Under the pieces are notes generated by a model. It was not told the origin of the DNA. It saw only the letters and a list, made by a program, of their open reading frames with translations, and did not search any database. Of a stretch of 44,266 nucleotides of DNA, positions 16,966 through 25,408 are shown piece after piece; within the stretch, counting starts at the first letter, position 1; each line of letters begins with the position of its first letter. Position numbers and translations under genes: made by a program. The DNA is from Verrucomicrobiota bacterium (lineage in GTDB: Bacteria; Verrucomicrobiota; Verrucomicrobiia; Limisphaerales; UBA1319): NCBI GenBank assembly GCA_022709905.1, contig JAKLHY010000063.1, positions 1-44,266 of the forward strand, in the 5' to 3' direction.

Positions 16966-17463
16966 TTACTCGTCCCCAGGGAGGGGGGCTTGCCGGATGC
17001 GATCGGCCAGCCGATCGGCCTCCAATACGCCCAGATACGGGATCAGGTTGGTTTCTTCGGCGGCGACAAATTCCGTGAGTTGATGGCGCACGATCGCAAC
17101 CAATTCTTCCGCCTTCCAGGGCTTGGCCACATAATGGTTCAGGCCGGCGTGGTTGACGGCCTCGACAGTCGCCTCCAATCCCGCATGGGCCGTAAGCAGG
17201 ATCTTCCGCGCCGCCGCAGTCCGGGGATCACGCTGCAACGCCACCAGAAAAGACACTCCGTCCTCCCCCGGCATGATGTGATCGCAAACCACCACGCCCA
17301 GTTTGCCCGCCGGAAGAATCACCGACGCCACCACGCGCCGGGCTTCATCCGCGCTTGCGGTCGCCTCGATCGTAAACAACGGCTCGAAAGGCGCCAGATC
17401 ACGGACTACGGCCTCCAAGACTTCTGGCTCGTCCTCCACGCATAAAATAAAGATTTGGCTCAT
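16966..17463 (-). CDS. single-domain response regulator (REC)
   Basis: A 165-residue receiver with no output domain. The acidic pocket is E10-D11, the phosphoacceptor is D61 (VVVCDHIMPGEDG), followed by LLTAHAG (Thr switch) and the conserved Lys in YVAKPWK. The C-terminal ~40 residues are helical (LTEFVAAEETNLIPYLGVLEADRL) and may pair with the kinase. A perfect AGGAGG Shine-Dalgarno (17470-17475) lies 6 bases upstream of the ATG. It sits between the SLC13-like transporter gene and the kinase, all on one strand with gaps of 22 and 14 bases. Confidence 0.94.
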   Translation of the reverse strand: MSQIFILCVEDEPEVLEAVVRDLAPFEPLFTIEATASADEARRVVASVILPAGKLGVVVCDHIMPGEDGVSFLVALQRDPRTAAARKILLTAHAGLEATVEAVNHAGLNHYVAKPWKAEELVAIVRHQLTEFVAAEETNLIPYLGVLEADRLADRIRQAPLPGDE

Positions 17464-17485
17464 GAGAAACCTCCTGCGATGCCGC

Positions 17486-19108
17486 CTACTTTAGAAACAG
17501 CGGCCAATAGAATCGGGCCATGAATAAGGTGAGGGCTATGCCAATCAAACCAATCGTTCCGCCTGCTCGAATCAGATGCCGGGTTTCCAGAACGCCTGTC
17601 CCCATCGCAATCGCATTCGGGGGCGTCGAAATGGGCAGCGACATTCCATAACTCGAGGCTACGGCAACCGCCACCATGGCATTGGCCAGGCTAAACCCCG
17701 ATATCTCCGTACTTGTGGCTCCAACGGTCACCGCGATGGGAGCCAGCAAGGTCACGGTCACGGTATGCGACAGAAAATTGGCCAGAGCAAAGGAAAACAG
17801 GGCCAGGCCCGCCACAATGGCGTAACCTCCCATGGAGGACCATTCCACCTGGCGCACCGCCCATTCAGCCAGCCCCGTATCCCGCAAGGCGGTCCCCAGG
17901 GAAATTCCACCGGCCATCAGCCACAAGACATCCCATGGCAAATTGTGGATTTCCTTTTTTCCAATAATCCCGAAAATCGGCAGCGCCACAATGGGGAGAA
18001 AAGCGACGATGTTGCTCGAAATCCCATGTTGCTGTTCCGTCAACCACAGCAAGGCGGTGAGACCAAACACGACATACATCCCCATGGCCTTGGGGGTGCG
18101 CTCAAACCGATCCTGAAAACCCAACTGGATTTCACGGCTGGTCGAGGGATAGAGCCAAATCAACACCAGCCAGGCGAGCAACAAGGTGATCAGCACGATC
18201 GGCAAGGCAAGTAGCACCCACGTGGCAAAAGGCAGGTGCGCGCCCTGTTTGGTCAAAGCCGCCAAAGCGATCGCGTTGGGCGGCGTGCCAATCGGGGTGG
18301 CTATACCTCCAATGTTGGCTCCCACCGGAATGGCCAGCACTACCGCGATGCGCAAGGGATCTCGCTCAGGAAGCTTCGCCAATATCGGCATGACCAGGGT
18401 CATCATCATCGCGGTCGTGGCTGTGTTGCTCATGAACGCCGACAAGGTCGCGCTGACCAGCAGCAATCCAAGGGTGATCATGGAGGGAGCCGATCCCATC
18501 GGCGCCAGAAACAGACTCGTCAGAGCCCGGTCCAACCGGTACTTCACCGAGGCATCCGCCAAAAGACACCCCCCCATGAACAAGATGATGACAGGATCGG
18601 CGAGGGATGCGAAAAATGTCCTGTAAGGCGTTGGCTTATAGGTGGTCAGCCAATGGGTCGGATCGCTGATCACCCGGCTGCTCTCGCCAAGACCCGCCGC
18701 CTGAATCCAGACGGTTTCCCCGTTGCGCTGGACGATTTTGGCTTCGATGGATTGCGGGGCCTGCCCGGGACGTTCCAACAGAACTCCCCTGTCGTTTTTC
18801 AGGGCTTTCGTCGGCACTTCCCAGGCCGGGGTTCCATCCGCAACCGCCACCTTGCGCGCCGGCGCCGAGGGCAACCGGGCCGCCGTCACCAAGGGTCCTT
18901 CGGCGCTCAGCAGCAAAACCTCGAGAAAGATCACCAGCAACGAAGTGGTGTATATCGGAACCGGTTCCATCACCCAGAAACAACCGGCCATCAGGAATAT
19001 GCCCAAGGTGACCTGTCCCGCAAAATTTAATCCCGGCAATTCGAGAAACAGGGGGGCAATCAAACCCACCAGCCCCGCAACGATACCCGCTGTATGCTTC
19101 GCTTTCAT
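17486..19108 (-). CDS. SLC13/DASS family anion:sodium symporter with soluble insert
   Basis: A 540-residue transporter with about 11-12 hydrophobic helices. DASS signatures appear twice: SNTATTAMMM with GGIATPIGTPPNAIA in the first half, and LSHTVTVTLLAPIA with LPISTPPNAIAMGTG in the second. Substrates in this family are di/tricarboxylates, sulfate or related anions. Between early helices, residues ~80-150 are a soluble insertion (RKVAVADGTPAWEVPTKAL...IVQRNGETVWIQAAGLGESSRVIS). Its pattern resembles the membrane-proximal beta domain of HlyD/AcrA-type adaptor proteins. It is the first gene of an apparent operon with a two-component pair. Confidence 0.88.
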   Translation of the reverse strand: MKAKHTAGIVAGLVGLIAPLFLELPGLNFAGQVTLGIFLMAGCFWVMEPVPIYTTSLLVIFLEVLLLSAEGPLVTAARLPSAPARKVAVADGTPAWEVPTKALKNDRGVLLERPGQAPQSIEAKIVQRNGETVWIQAAGLGESSRVISDPTHWLTTYKPTPYRTFFASLADPVIILFMGGCLLADASVKYRLDRALTSLFLAPMGSAPSMITLGLLLVSATLSAFMSNTATTAMMMTLVMPILAKLPERDPLRIAVVLAIPVGANIGGIATPIGTPPNAIALAALTKQGAHLPFATWVLLALPIVLITLLLAWLVLIWLYPSTSREIQLGFQDRFERTPKAMGMYVVFGLTALLWLTEQQHGISSNIVAFLPIVALPIFGIIGKKEIHNLPWDVLWLMAGGISLGTALRDTGLAEWAVRQVEWSSMGGYAIVAGLALFSFALANFLSHTVTVTLLAPIAVTVGATSTEISGFSLANAMVAVAVASSYGMSLPISTPPNAIAMGTGVLETRHLIRAGGTIGLIGIALTLFMARFYWPLFLK

Positions 19109-19168
19109 GCCTAGATAAAAGACTAACGCTCGACAAAGGACGCATCCGGGCCAAGGCGACGGGCACTC

Positions 19169-19735
19169 TCACCGGCTGCCGGGTTTCACGACCGGCACAG
19201 CCGCCAGATCCGCGGGAAGATTCGCCGGATCGAAGGTCTCGACCTTCAACGCAATCACACTCAGCATCGGGACGCCCAGATTCACGCGGCCGTCCGATCG
19301 ATCCACAAGGATGGCGACCCCCACAGGGACTCCCTGGGATTGACGGACGATTGCCAGCGTCTCCTGGACCCGGCCCCCTTGGGTGATCACGTCCTCGACA
19401 ACCAGGAGTCGCTCGTCGGGCGCAATCCGAAAACCGCGCCGCAAAGCTAGTTTCCCCTCTTCTTTCTCCACAAAAATGAAACGAACGCCCAGTTGGCGGG
19501 CGACCTCCTGGCCGATGACCAATCCTCCCATGGCCGGAGCAATCACCGTCTCGGGCGCCAGAGAGCGCACGCGCTCTGCCAGGACCCGGCCGAACTTTTC
19601 GACCACCGGCATCTGTTGCAGGGCGAGGGCGCACTGGAAATACTGCCGGCTGTGCAAGCCGCTCCGCAAAATGAAATGCCCTTCCAGCAGGGCGCCGGTT
19701 TCTCGAAAGATCCCGAGGGCTTCAGCGGGCGTCAT
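19169..19735 (-). CDS. pyrE: orotate phosphoribosyltransferase
   Basis: A 188-residue type I phosphoribosyltransferase that converts orotate and PRPP to OMP in pyrimidine synthesis. Motifs: GHFILRSGLHSRQYFQCA (orotate site), APAMGGLVIGQEVARQL, FVEKEEGKLALRRGF and the PRPP loop LLVVEDVITQGG. Length is normal for the short-form PyrE. Its ATG overlaps the stop of the upstream M42 peptidase gene by 4 bases, implying translational coupling of the two. Confidence 0.93.
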   Translation of the reverse strand: MTPAEALGIFRETGALLEGHFILRSGLHSRQYFQCALALQQMPVVEKFGRVLAERVRSLAPETVIAPAMGGLVIGQEVARQLGVRFIFVEKEEGKLALRRGFRIAPDERLLVVEDVITQGGRVQETLAIVRQSQGVPVGVAILVDRSDGRVNLGVPMLSVIALKVETFDPANLPADLAAVPVVKPGSR

Positions 19736-20799
19736 ATTTGCACCTTGAATTGTTCTCCGGATTTTAACGACAGGGCAAAACCGGCGAGCAGTTCCGGGAT
19801 TTGCTCCAAGTCCCCCAGATGCACGAGTTCAACCGGCGAGTGCATGTAACGGTTCGGCAGGCTGATCAAAGCGCTGGGAATGCCCCCCCGGGTCCAGAAG
19901 ATCACGTCGGTATCCGTGCCGCTTGTGGCGGACATGGCTTCGTGCTGCAACTTGATCTTGAGGGACTCGGCAACCTTTTCGAGCCGGGCGACGACGGAGG
20001 GATGGTTGCAGCCGCCGTGGGTGATGGCCGGGCCTTTGCCGAGCTTGATGTCTCCATGTTGCGCCTTGTTGACGGTCGGATAATCGGTGGCATGGGTGAC
20101 ATCCACCACCAGGGCGGCATCCGGCTTCAGCGCGTAGGCAATCTGCCGCGCCCCCAGCAGGCCGACCTCTTCCATGATGTTCGAAACGAGGCAGATCTCA
20201 GCCTTGAGTTTGCCGCGTTTCGGGGCCAGCAGACGGGCGGCTTCGGCCACCGCAAACGTCCCAATCCGGTTGTCGAACGCTCGGGCCACCGCCAGATTAT
20301 TACGCAATAACTCAAATTCGTCGTTCAACGTGATCGGATCGCCGATCTCGACCAGTTGCCGGGCCTCCTTGCGGTCGCGAACGCCCAGATCGATGAAGAG
20401 ATCGTGAATCTTGGGCCGTTTCTCGTCGGCCTCTTTGGTGAGATGAGGCGCCACGTTGCCGACCACGCCCTTCACCGGGCCTTTGCGGCTGTGAACGGTC
20501 ACCCGTTGGGCCTTGGTAATCGCCGCGTCAACCCCCCCGAGTTTTCTAACATAAACGTAGCCTTGGTCATCAATGAAATTGACCGCGAGGGCGATTTCGT
20601 CGGCGTGCGCCGCCATCATCACCCGGGGGGATCCGCCCTTGTTCAACACCGCCACCGCGTTTCCGTAAGCATCGGTAAAGGTCTCCTCGGCGTACGACTT
20701 GACGTAATCCAGCCAAACCCGCTGGCCGCGGGATTCATGCCCGGATGGACTCGGTGTGTTGACCAGCCGCTGTAGAAATTCCAAGGACTGTTCGCGCAT
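19732..20799 (-). CDS. M42-family metallo-aminopeptidase
   Basis: About 355 residues, family M42 (glutamyl aminopeptidase/FrvX/CelM-like), a cytosolic dodecameric dizinc aminopeptidase. Visible metal and catalytic motifs: NTPSPSGHE, MMAAHADEIA (His ligand), RAFDNRIGTF (bridging Asp), NIMEEVGLLGA (catalytic Glu and ligand), VVDVTHATDYP (Asp ligand) and NRYMHSPVE (His ligand). The ATG at 20799 is preferred to the GTG at 20808. The 3' end overlaps the pyrE start. Confidence 0.92.
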   Translation of the reverse strand: MREQSLEFLQRLVNTPSPSGHESRGQRVWLDYVKSYAEETFTDAYGNAVAVLNKGGSPRVMMAAHADEIALAVNFIDDQGYVYVRKLGGVDAAITKAQRVTVHSRKGPVKGVVGNVAPHLTKEADEKRPKIHDLFIDLGVRDRKEARQLVEIGDPITLNDEFELLRNNLAVARAFDNRIGTFAVAEAARLLAPKRGKLKAEICLVSNIMEEVGLLGARQIAYALKPDAALVVDVTHATDYPTVNKAQHGDIKLGKGPAITHGGCNHPSVVARLEKVAESLKIKLQHEAMSATSGTDTDVIFWTRGGIPSALISLPNRYMHSPVELVHLGDLEQIPELLAGFALSLKSGEQFKVQI

Positions 20800-20847
20800 A
20801 GCAGGCACTATAGAAAGCCCGGCGAAAAAGGCAAAGGAAACCCGCGC

Positions 20848-21345
20848 TCAAATGACCTGGATGATTTCGGAGATTGCCTTGCGATCGGTGCGCGGGCTGA
20901 AATCGTCGGGATACCCCAGCGGCGTAACCACCACGGGATCCCAGTCCGGGCTCAACCCCATGGCCCGATGCAGCGCTGGCCGGTTGAAGGCGCAAATCCA
21001 GCAGGTTCCCAAACCCTCGGCCGCCGCCGCCAGCACCAGGTGTTCGGTCGCAATCGAGACATCGATCGGATGAATGCTCTCGCCATCTCGTGACCAGGCC
21101 TGTTTGCGATTGCCCACGCCCACAATGATCAGCGGGGCCGTGAACACCCAGTCCTGGAGAATGCCCCGCAAACGGGACTGGCTTTCCTTCGTCTTCAAGG
21201 CGATAAACCGCCAGGGCTGCAGATTGCAGGCCGAGGGCGCCCAACGCAACGCCTCCCAGATCCGATCCAGTTTCTCCGTGGGAACAGGCTGCGACGCGTA
21301 CTGACGCACACTCCGGCGTTCCCGAACCACTTCATAAAAGTCCAT
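20848..21345 (-). CDS. nitroreductase-family flavoprotein
   Basis: A 165-residue FMN-dependent nitroreductase-like protein beginning MDFYEVVRERRSVR, the family's usual start with RRSVR binding the FMN phosphate. Further motifs are WAPSACNLQPWRFI, DVSIATEHLVLAAAAEGLGTCWI and VVVTPLGYPDD. The small size suits the short nitroreductase subgroup. The substrate is unknown. Open frame upstream of the ATG at 21345 has no family character. It lies 48 bases upstream of the M42 gene on the same strand and could share its transcript. Confidence 0.9.
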   Translation of the reverse strand: MDFYEVVRERRSVRQYASQPVPTEKLDRIWEALRWAPSACNLQPWRFIALKTKESQSRLRGILQDWVFTAPLIIVGVGNRKQAWSRDGESIHPIDVSIATEHLVLAAAAEGLGTCWICAFNRPALHRAMGLSPDWDPVVVTPLGYPDDFSPRTDRKAISEIIQVI

Positions 21346-21443
21346 AGGCACCTCGAACGGTTGGCTTGTTTCCGATCCGCCCCATGGAAATCCCGGATTC
21401 AACATTCGTCAACCTTCTCTTTTCCGTTTCTTTAAGCCGACGC

Positions 21444-21527
21444 GCGGAATTCATTCCGCAGGTGTCTCGCAGCCCAATGGAGCGCGGAATTCATTCCGCT
21501 TCGGCAAGGGGGCGGACTGAAGTCCGC
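21444..21527. repeat. cluster of three 16-bp palindromes (GCGGAATTCATTCCGC / GCGGACTGAAGTCCGC)
   Basis: Palindromes lie at 21444-21459 and 21484-21499 (both GCGGAATTCATTCCGC) and at 21512-21527 (GCGGACTGAAGTCCGC). The same two types recur together at 28247-28262 and 28309-28324. This is a dispersed REP-like repeat. It occupies the ~380-base gap between the divergent nitroreductase and TIM-barrel genes; no other element is recognised in the gap. Confidence 0.8.
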
Positions 21528-21723
21528 GGAAAAACCTTGCTCAACGCCCAGGGCGAACTAATCTAAAACGCGTCCGCCGACTGCGCTCCAGGTTATGAAA
21601 TGACTCCCCGGGGCAGGTCTCAGGACGCCAGCTCAGGCCGGATGGATTGTCCCCCGACATCCGTGTTCGGCCGGAGAGGGATAACCCGATGTCAGCGAAT
21701 CGATCTGATTATTGTTGCACGCC

Positions 21724-22620
21724 ATGAATATGAATCGTCGCCATTTCTTTGCGCTTTCCGCCACGGCGGGGGCTGCGGCCACCTTGCCTCACACCGCTTT
21801 CGGAGCAGTCCAATTGCCTCAGCCCGCCCGCGAAGCCCGGCTGCGGTTATCCTGCCAGGAAGGGGTCGCTCCCGGGGGATCGCTGGCGGAGAAGCTCGAT
21901 TTTCTTGAGCAACACGGTTTTGAAGGCATTGAACCGGGGGGGGGTGGGCTGGGCAAACGCGTCGAGGAATTCCAAAAGGCCCTGCAGGGACGCAAAATCA
22001 AGGTTAGCGCCATCTGCGCCGGTTTCGAGGGCGTGCCGATTTCTGAAAATGAAGAAACCCGCCGGAAGGCGGTTGCGTCGATCAAAGAGATCCTGACGGC
22101 TGCGGGCGCCTTGGGGTCGACAGGCATGATCATTGTTCCGGCCTTCAACGGCCAGACCAAGCTTGGCCATTGGGAAGCCCGCGAAACGCTCCTCAAAATC
22201 CTGCCCGAGCTGGGCGAACACGCGGTCAAGAATAACACCCGGGTTCTCCTGGAACCGCTGAACCGGGGCGAAGCGCATTTTTTGCGCCAGGTGGCTGATG
22301 GCGCCGCCATTTGCCGCGATGTCAATCACCCCGGAATTGCCGTGATGGGCGATTTCTGGCACATGACGTGGGAAGAACCGTGCGACATGGCCGCATTCAT
22401 CGCCGCCGCCAAATACCTGCATCACGTCCATATCGCGAGCCGGAAGACGCGCCAAATGCCGGGCGAAGACGCCGGCGACAATTACGAAGCCGGTTTGAAA
22501 GGCCTGAAACTCATTGGCTACCAGGACTTCGTCAGCCTCGAGTGCGGCTCGAAAGGCGACCGGAAGACCACGATTCCCGCCGCGGCCAAGCTGATTCGCG
22601 AGCAGTGGCAGAAAGCATGA
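21724..22620 (+). CDS. Tat-exported TIM-barrel protein (xylose/hydroxypyruvate isomerase-like)
   Basis: About 298 residues. The N-terminus NMNRRHFFALSATAGAAA has a twin-arginine motif followed by a hydrophobic stretch and an Ala-rich cleavage region near AFGA. The mature part is an AP-endonuclease-2/xylose-isomerase-like TIM barrel related to hydroxypyruvate isomerases. Likely metal ligands are the Glu of LLEPLN, the Asp of VMGDFWHM, the His of HHVHIAS and the Glu of SLECG. Such Tat-exported sugar epimerase/isomerase-like proteins are frequent in Planctomycetes and Verrucomicrobia; the substrate is unknown. The ATG at 21724 is preferred over the TTG four codons upstream; 21730 is also possible. 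Confidence 0.87.
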   Translation: MNMNRRHFFALSATAGAAATLPHTAFGAVQLPQPAREARLRLSCQEGVAPGGSLAEKLDFLEQHGFEGIEPGGGGLGKRVEEFQKALQGRKIKVSAICAGFEGVPISENEETRRKAVASIKEILTAAGALGSTGMIIVPAFNGQTKLGHWEARETLLKILPELGEHAVKNNTRVLLEPLNRGEAHFLRQVADGAAICRDVNHPGIAVMGDFWHMTWEEPCDMAAFIAAAKYLHHVHIASRKTRQMPGEDAGDNYEAGLKGLKLIGYQDFVSLECGSKGDRKTTIPAAAKLIREQWQKA

Positions 22621-22803
22621 GTTCGATGCCCGGCAAGCGCGGACGGGCGGGTTTGCGGCTCGAGTGGATTATGCCGGTTTTTCTGAGTGGCTGGAGAGGT
22701 TGAAGCCGTCATGAATCCCAGGATTGGCTTTTGGCGCAAGATGTTAAATCCTGCTTGAAAAGACGTTGTCTTTCAGGCGAAATAATAGGGTTCGGGGTGC
22801 CTT

Positions 22804-23271
22804 ATGACACTGGCGGATATCCTTAAACAAGAGCAGATCGTCGTTGAGCTCCAGGCGGCCGACCGGTGGCAGGCCATTGATGAACTGATCGATGTCTTGG
22901 TTTCCTGTGGCAAGATCAAGCCGGAGCATCGCGATGCCATCGTCTCCGTCGTGCGCAAGCGCGAAGGGTCCATGAGCACGGGCATTGGATTTGGCATCGG
23001 CATCCCGCATGCCTCGACCGATCTGATTGGCGAAGTCGTTGGCGCTTTGGGACGTTCCACCCGCGGCGTGAATTTCGATGCCCTCGATAACCAGCCGGTC
23101 AAATTGGTCATGCTTTTCCTGGTGCCCCAAGGCCAGTTTCAAAAACACCTTCACACCCTCGCCAACATCGCCAAGCTTCTCCATAACCGGGATTTGCGAC
23201 AGGCCCTCGAACAGGCGCCCGGCGCCCAGGACATGCTCCAGATCATCAAAACTCACGCGGGAACCAAATAA
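22804..23271 (+). CDS. PTS EIIA domain protein, PtsN/fructose type
   Basis: A 155-residue stand-alone EIIA domain (PTS_EIIA_2 family). The active-site region GIGFGIGIPHAST carries the phosphorylatable His. LREVV-type flanks are replaced by REGSMSTGIGFG, and the C-terminus has LHTLANIAKLLHNRDLRQALEQA as in the family. No PTS permease is adjacent, so a regulatory role like that of PtsN is more likely than sugar uptake. It is followed after 53 bases by argS. Confidence 0.88.
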   Translation: MTLADILKQEQIVVELQAADRWQAIDELIDVLVSCGKIKPEHRDAIVSVVRKREGSMSTGIGFGIGIPHASTDLIGEVVGALGRSTRGVNFDALDNQPVKLVMLFLVPQGQFQKHLHTLANIAKLLHNRDLRQALEQAPGAQDMLQIIKTHAGTK

Positions 23272-23324
23272 TCCGCGCCTTAGTTCTTCCCGTCCGCTCG
23301 TGCCAACCCCCATCTTTTCTTAAC

Positions 23325-25055
23325 GTGTATCATCTGTCTATCGAACGCCGATTACGCGAGGTTGTGACCTCGGTCCTTCCCGATGCCAATCCGAACATCA
23401 TCGGGGTCCGGCCTTGTCCCGATCCGCGGTTCGGCGACTATCAAACCACAGCTTTAATGGCCCTCGCCAAGGAACGGAAAATGAATCCGCGCGCCCTGGC
23501 CGCCGACGTTGTCCGGCGCCTGGACGTGAGTGAATGGTGTGAACCCGTGGAAATTGCCGGAGCGGGCTTCCTCAATTTTCGCATCAAGACCAGCGCCTTG
23601 GATCGGGTGCTGGAAACGGCCGCGCGCGGTGAGCATCTCTTTCTCCAGAAAGCGCCCCATCCTCGCAAGGTCCTCCTGGATTTCAGTTCTCCTAATGTGG
23701 CCAAGGCCATGCACGTGGGCCATATCCGATCGACCGTTCTCGGCGATTGCCTGGCCCGCATCTTCCGTCTGCTCGGACACACCGTCATCACCGACAATCA
23801 CATCGGCGATTGGGGCACCCAGTTCGGCAAATTGCTCATCGGCTGGAAATCGCAGCGGGATCCGGCCGCGCTCCAGCGGGATGCCATCTCTGAAATGGAA
23901 CGGCTCTACAAAACGGTCCATTCGGCCTGCGAAAAAGATCCGGCCCTCCTCGAACAGGCCCGGCAGGAATTGGTCAAGCTCCAGGACGGTGACCCCGAAA
24001 ACCTGGCGATCTGGCGTGAAATGATCGCTCTTTCGGAAAAACAGTTCGATGCCTTGTATCAGCGGCTCGGGGTTCGATTCGACCATACCCTGGGCGAAAG
24101 TTTCTATAACCCACAACTCAAGTCCCTGGTCCAAACCCTCGCTGATCTCGGCATCGCCCGGAAAAGCGAGGGGGCCATCGCTGTGTTCTTCGAGGACGTG
24201 CCGGAACTCAAAGATCACACCGCCTTGATCCAAAAAAGCGATGGCGCCGCCAACTACGCCACGACCGACCTGGCCACCCTCGAATATCGTTGGGAAACCT
24301 GGAAACCGGACGAAGTCATCTACGTCACCGACGGCCGCCAGCAACTTCACTTCAAACAAGTGTTCACGATCTTCCGTCGATGGCATCCCGAGGCCTCGAT
24401 GCAGCTCGTTCATGTCTGGTTCGGCGCGATTCTGGGACCCGACGGCAAGCCGTTTAAGACGCGCAGCGGAGAGACCATCCGTCTCGCCGACCTGCTCGAC
24501 GAGGCCGAGGAACGGGCTTACCAGGTTGTTTCCCAGAAAAATCCCGAACTCAACGAGCCGCAGCGCCGCGAGATTGCCCGCATCGTCGGCCTGGGCGCGG
24601 TCAAGTATGCCGACCTGCTGCCTAACCGGCAGAGCGATTACGTCTTCGACTGGGACAAAATGCTGGCCCTGAACGGGAACACCGCCCCTTACCTCCAATA
24701 CGCCTATACCCGGATTCGTAGCATCTTCCGAAAAGCCGAATCCGATCCCGGAGCAACTCCATCCGCTGATTCGACCGCAGTGGCCCTGTCGGCCCCCGAG
24801 GAGATCCAATTGGCCAAGCACCTGCTCAACTTCGGCCTGGTGCTCGAGGCGGCTGCCGAGGAATGCCGTCCCAATTACCTCTGCAACTATCTTTACGATC
24901 TCGCCGGAGCCTTCGCCCGATTCTACGAAAGTTGCCCCGTCCTCAAGGCCGAGGCCCGACAACGATATTCCCGCTTGGTTCTCTGTGATCTCGCCGGCCG
25001 CGTTTTGTGCGAAGGCCTGGGCGCCCTCGGCATCGAAACCACCGAGCTCATGTAA
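23325..25055 (+). CDS. argS: arginyl-tRNA synthetase
   Basis: A 576-residue class I synthetase for tRNA-Arg. An N-terminal Add-1 domain (residues 1-105) precedes LLDFSSPNVAKAMHVGHIRST, which holds the HVGH form of the HIGH box. NHIGDWGTQFGKLL and DGAANYATTDLA are further signatures. The KMSKS position is replaced by a KTRSG-type loop (GKPFKTRSGETI), as in many bacterial ArgRS. The C-terminal DALR anticodon domain includes YLCNYLYDLAGAFARFYESCPVL. The start is the GTG at 23325. The TAA stop is also the TAA flanking the adjoining palindromic repeat, so the repeat begins exactly at the gene end. Confidence 0.96.
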   Translation: MYHLSIERRLREVVTSVLPDANPNIIGVRPCPDPRFGDYQTTALMALAKERKMNPRALAADVVRRLDVSEWCEPVEIAGAGFLNFRIKTSALDRVLETAARGEHLFLQKAPHPRKVLLDFSSPNVAKAMHVGHIRSTVLGDCLARIFRLLGHTVITDNHIGDWGTQFGKLLIGWKSQRDPAALQRDAISEMERLYKTVHSACEKDPALLEQARQELVKLQDGDPENLAIWREMIALSEKQFDALYQRLGVRFDHTLGESFYNPQLKSLVQTLADLGIARKSEGAIAVFFEDVPELKDHTALIQKSDGAANYATTDLATLEYRWETWKPDEVIYVTDGRQQLHFKQVFTIFRRWHPEASMQLVHVWFGAILGPDGKPFKTRSGETIRLADLLDEAEERAYQVVSQKNPELNEPQRREIARIVGLGAVKYADLLPNRQSDYVFDWDKMLALNGNTAPYLQYAYTRIRSIFRKAESDPGATPSADSTAVALSAPEEIQLAKHLLNFGLVLEAAAEECRPNYLCNYLYDLAGAFARFYESCPVLKAEARQRYSRLVLCDLAGRVLCEGLGALGIETTELM

Positions 25056-25095
25056 GGGTCCGTGCCAAAATCGGGAGTCATTTTCGTACGGGCCC
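25056..25095. repeat. 40-bp palindromic element, GGGTCCGTGC family
   Basis: Starts GGGTCCGTGCC and ends GTACGGGCCC, imperfect inverted ends around a ~20-base middle. TAA flanks it on both sides (25053-25055, which is the argS stop, and 25096-25098), consistent with a 3-bp target duplication. It abuts the larger element at 25096-25374 and looks like an internally deleted relative. Confidence 0.6.
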
Positions 25096-25374
25096 TAAGG
25101 GTCCGTGCAAAAGTAACTTCCGATTTTGGCGGGAGCGCCGCCGGGTCAGATGCTAGGCGCGTGGGCGAGAGTGTATCCTCGGTGATACTCGACCGTCCAC
25201 GCAACAACGCAGATGACCCGGCGCCGCCCCGCCCCGGAGGGCTGCGAGGATTTGGCTCGCTGGCTTCGTTACTCCTCGGTCAGAGACCGCTGCGGGTATC
25301 TTCCCTCGTCGAGCCTCGCCAGCGAGCCAAATCCTCAGCAGCAAAATCGGAATTTATTTTTGCACGGACCCTAA
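25096..25374. mobile_element. MITE-like element with 33-bp terminal inverted repeats
   Basis: The termini 25096-25128 and 25342-25374 are inverted copies with about 3 mismatches in 33, core GGGTCCGTGCAAAA, bounded by TAA on both sides. Inside are two large hairpins. One has 16/19-matching arms at 25135-25153 and 25209-25227. The other has a perfect 19-bp stem at 25246-25264 and 25318-25336. No transposase-like frame fits. TAA target duplication and GGG-type ends recall IS5-group non-autonomous elements; that parentage is inference. A structured RNA made from both hairpins is an alternative. Confidence 0.7.
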
Positions 25375-25408
25375 GATCGTCCGACTTCTCCCGACGTCCG
25401 TCCTGGCG

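Noticed and set aside
23454..24962. 502-codon minus-strand open frame opposite argS
   Set aside because: Long only because GC-rich third positions leave few stops; the argS motifs on the plus strand are unambiguous.
25056..25408. Rho-independent terminator of argS
   Set aside because: The hairpins after the stop are part of a transposon-like inverted repeat and lack a following T-run on the plus strand, although they might still terminate transcription.
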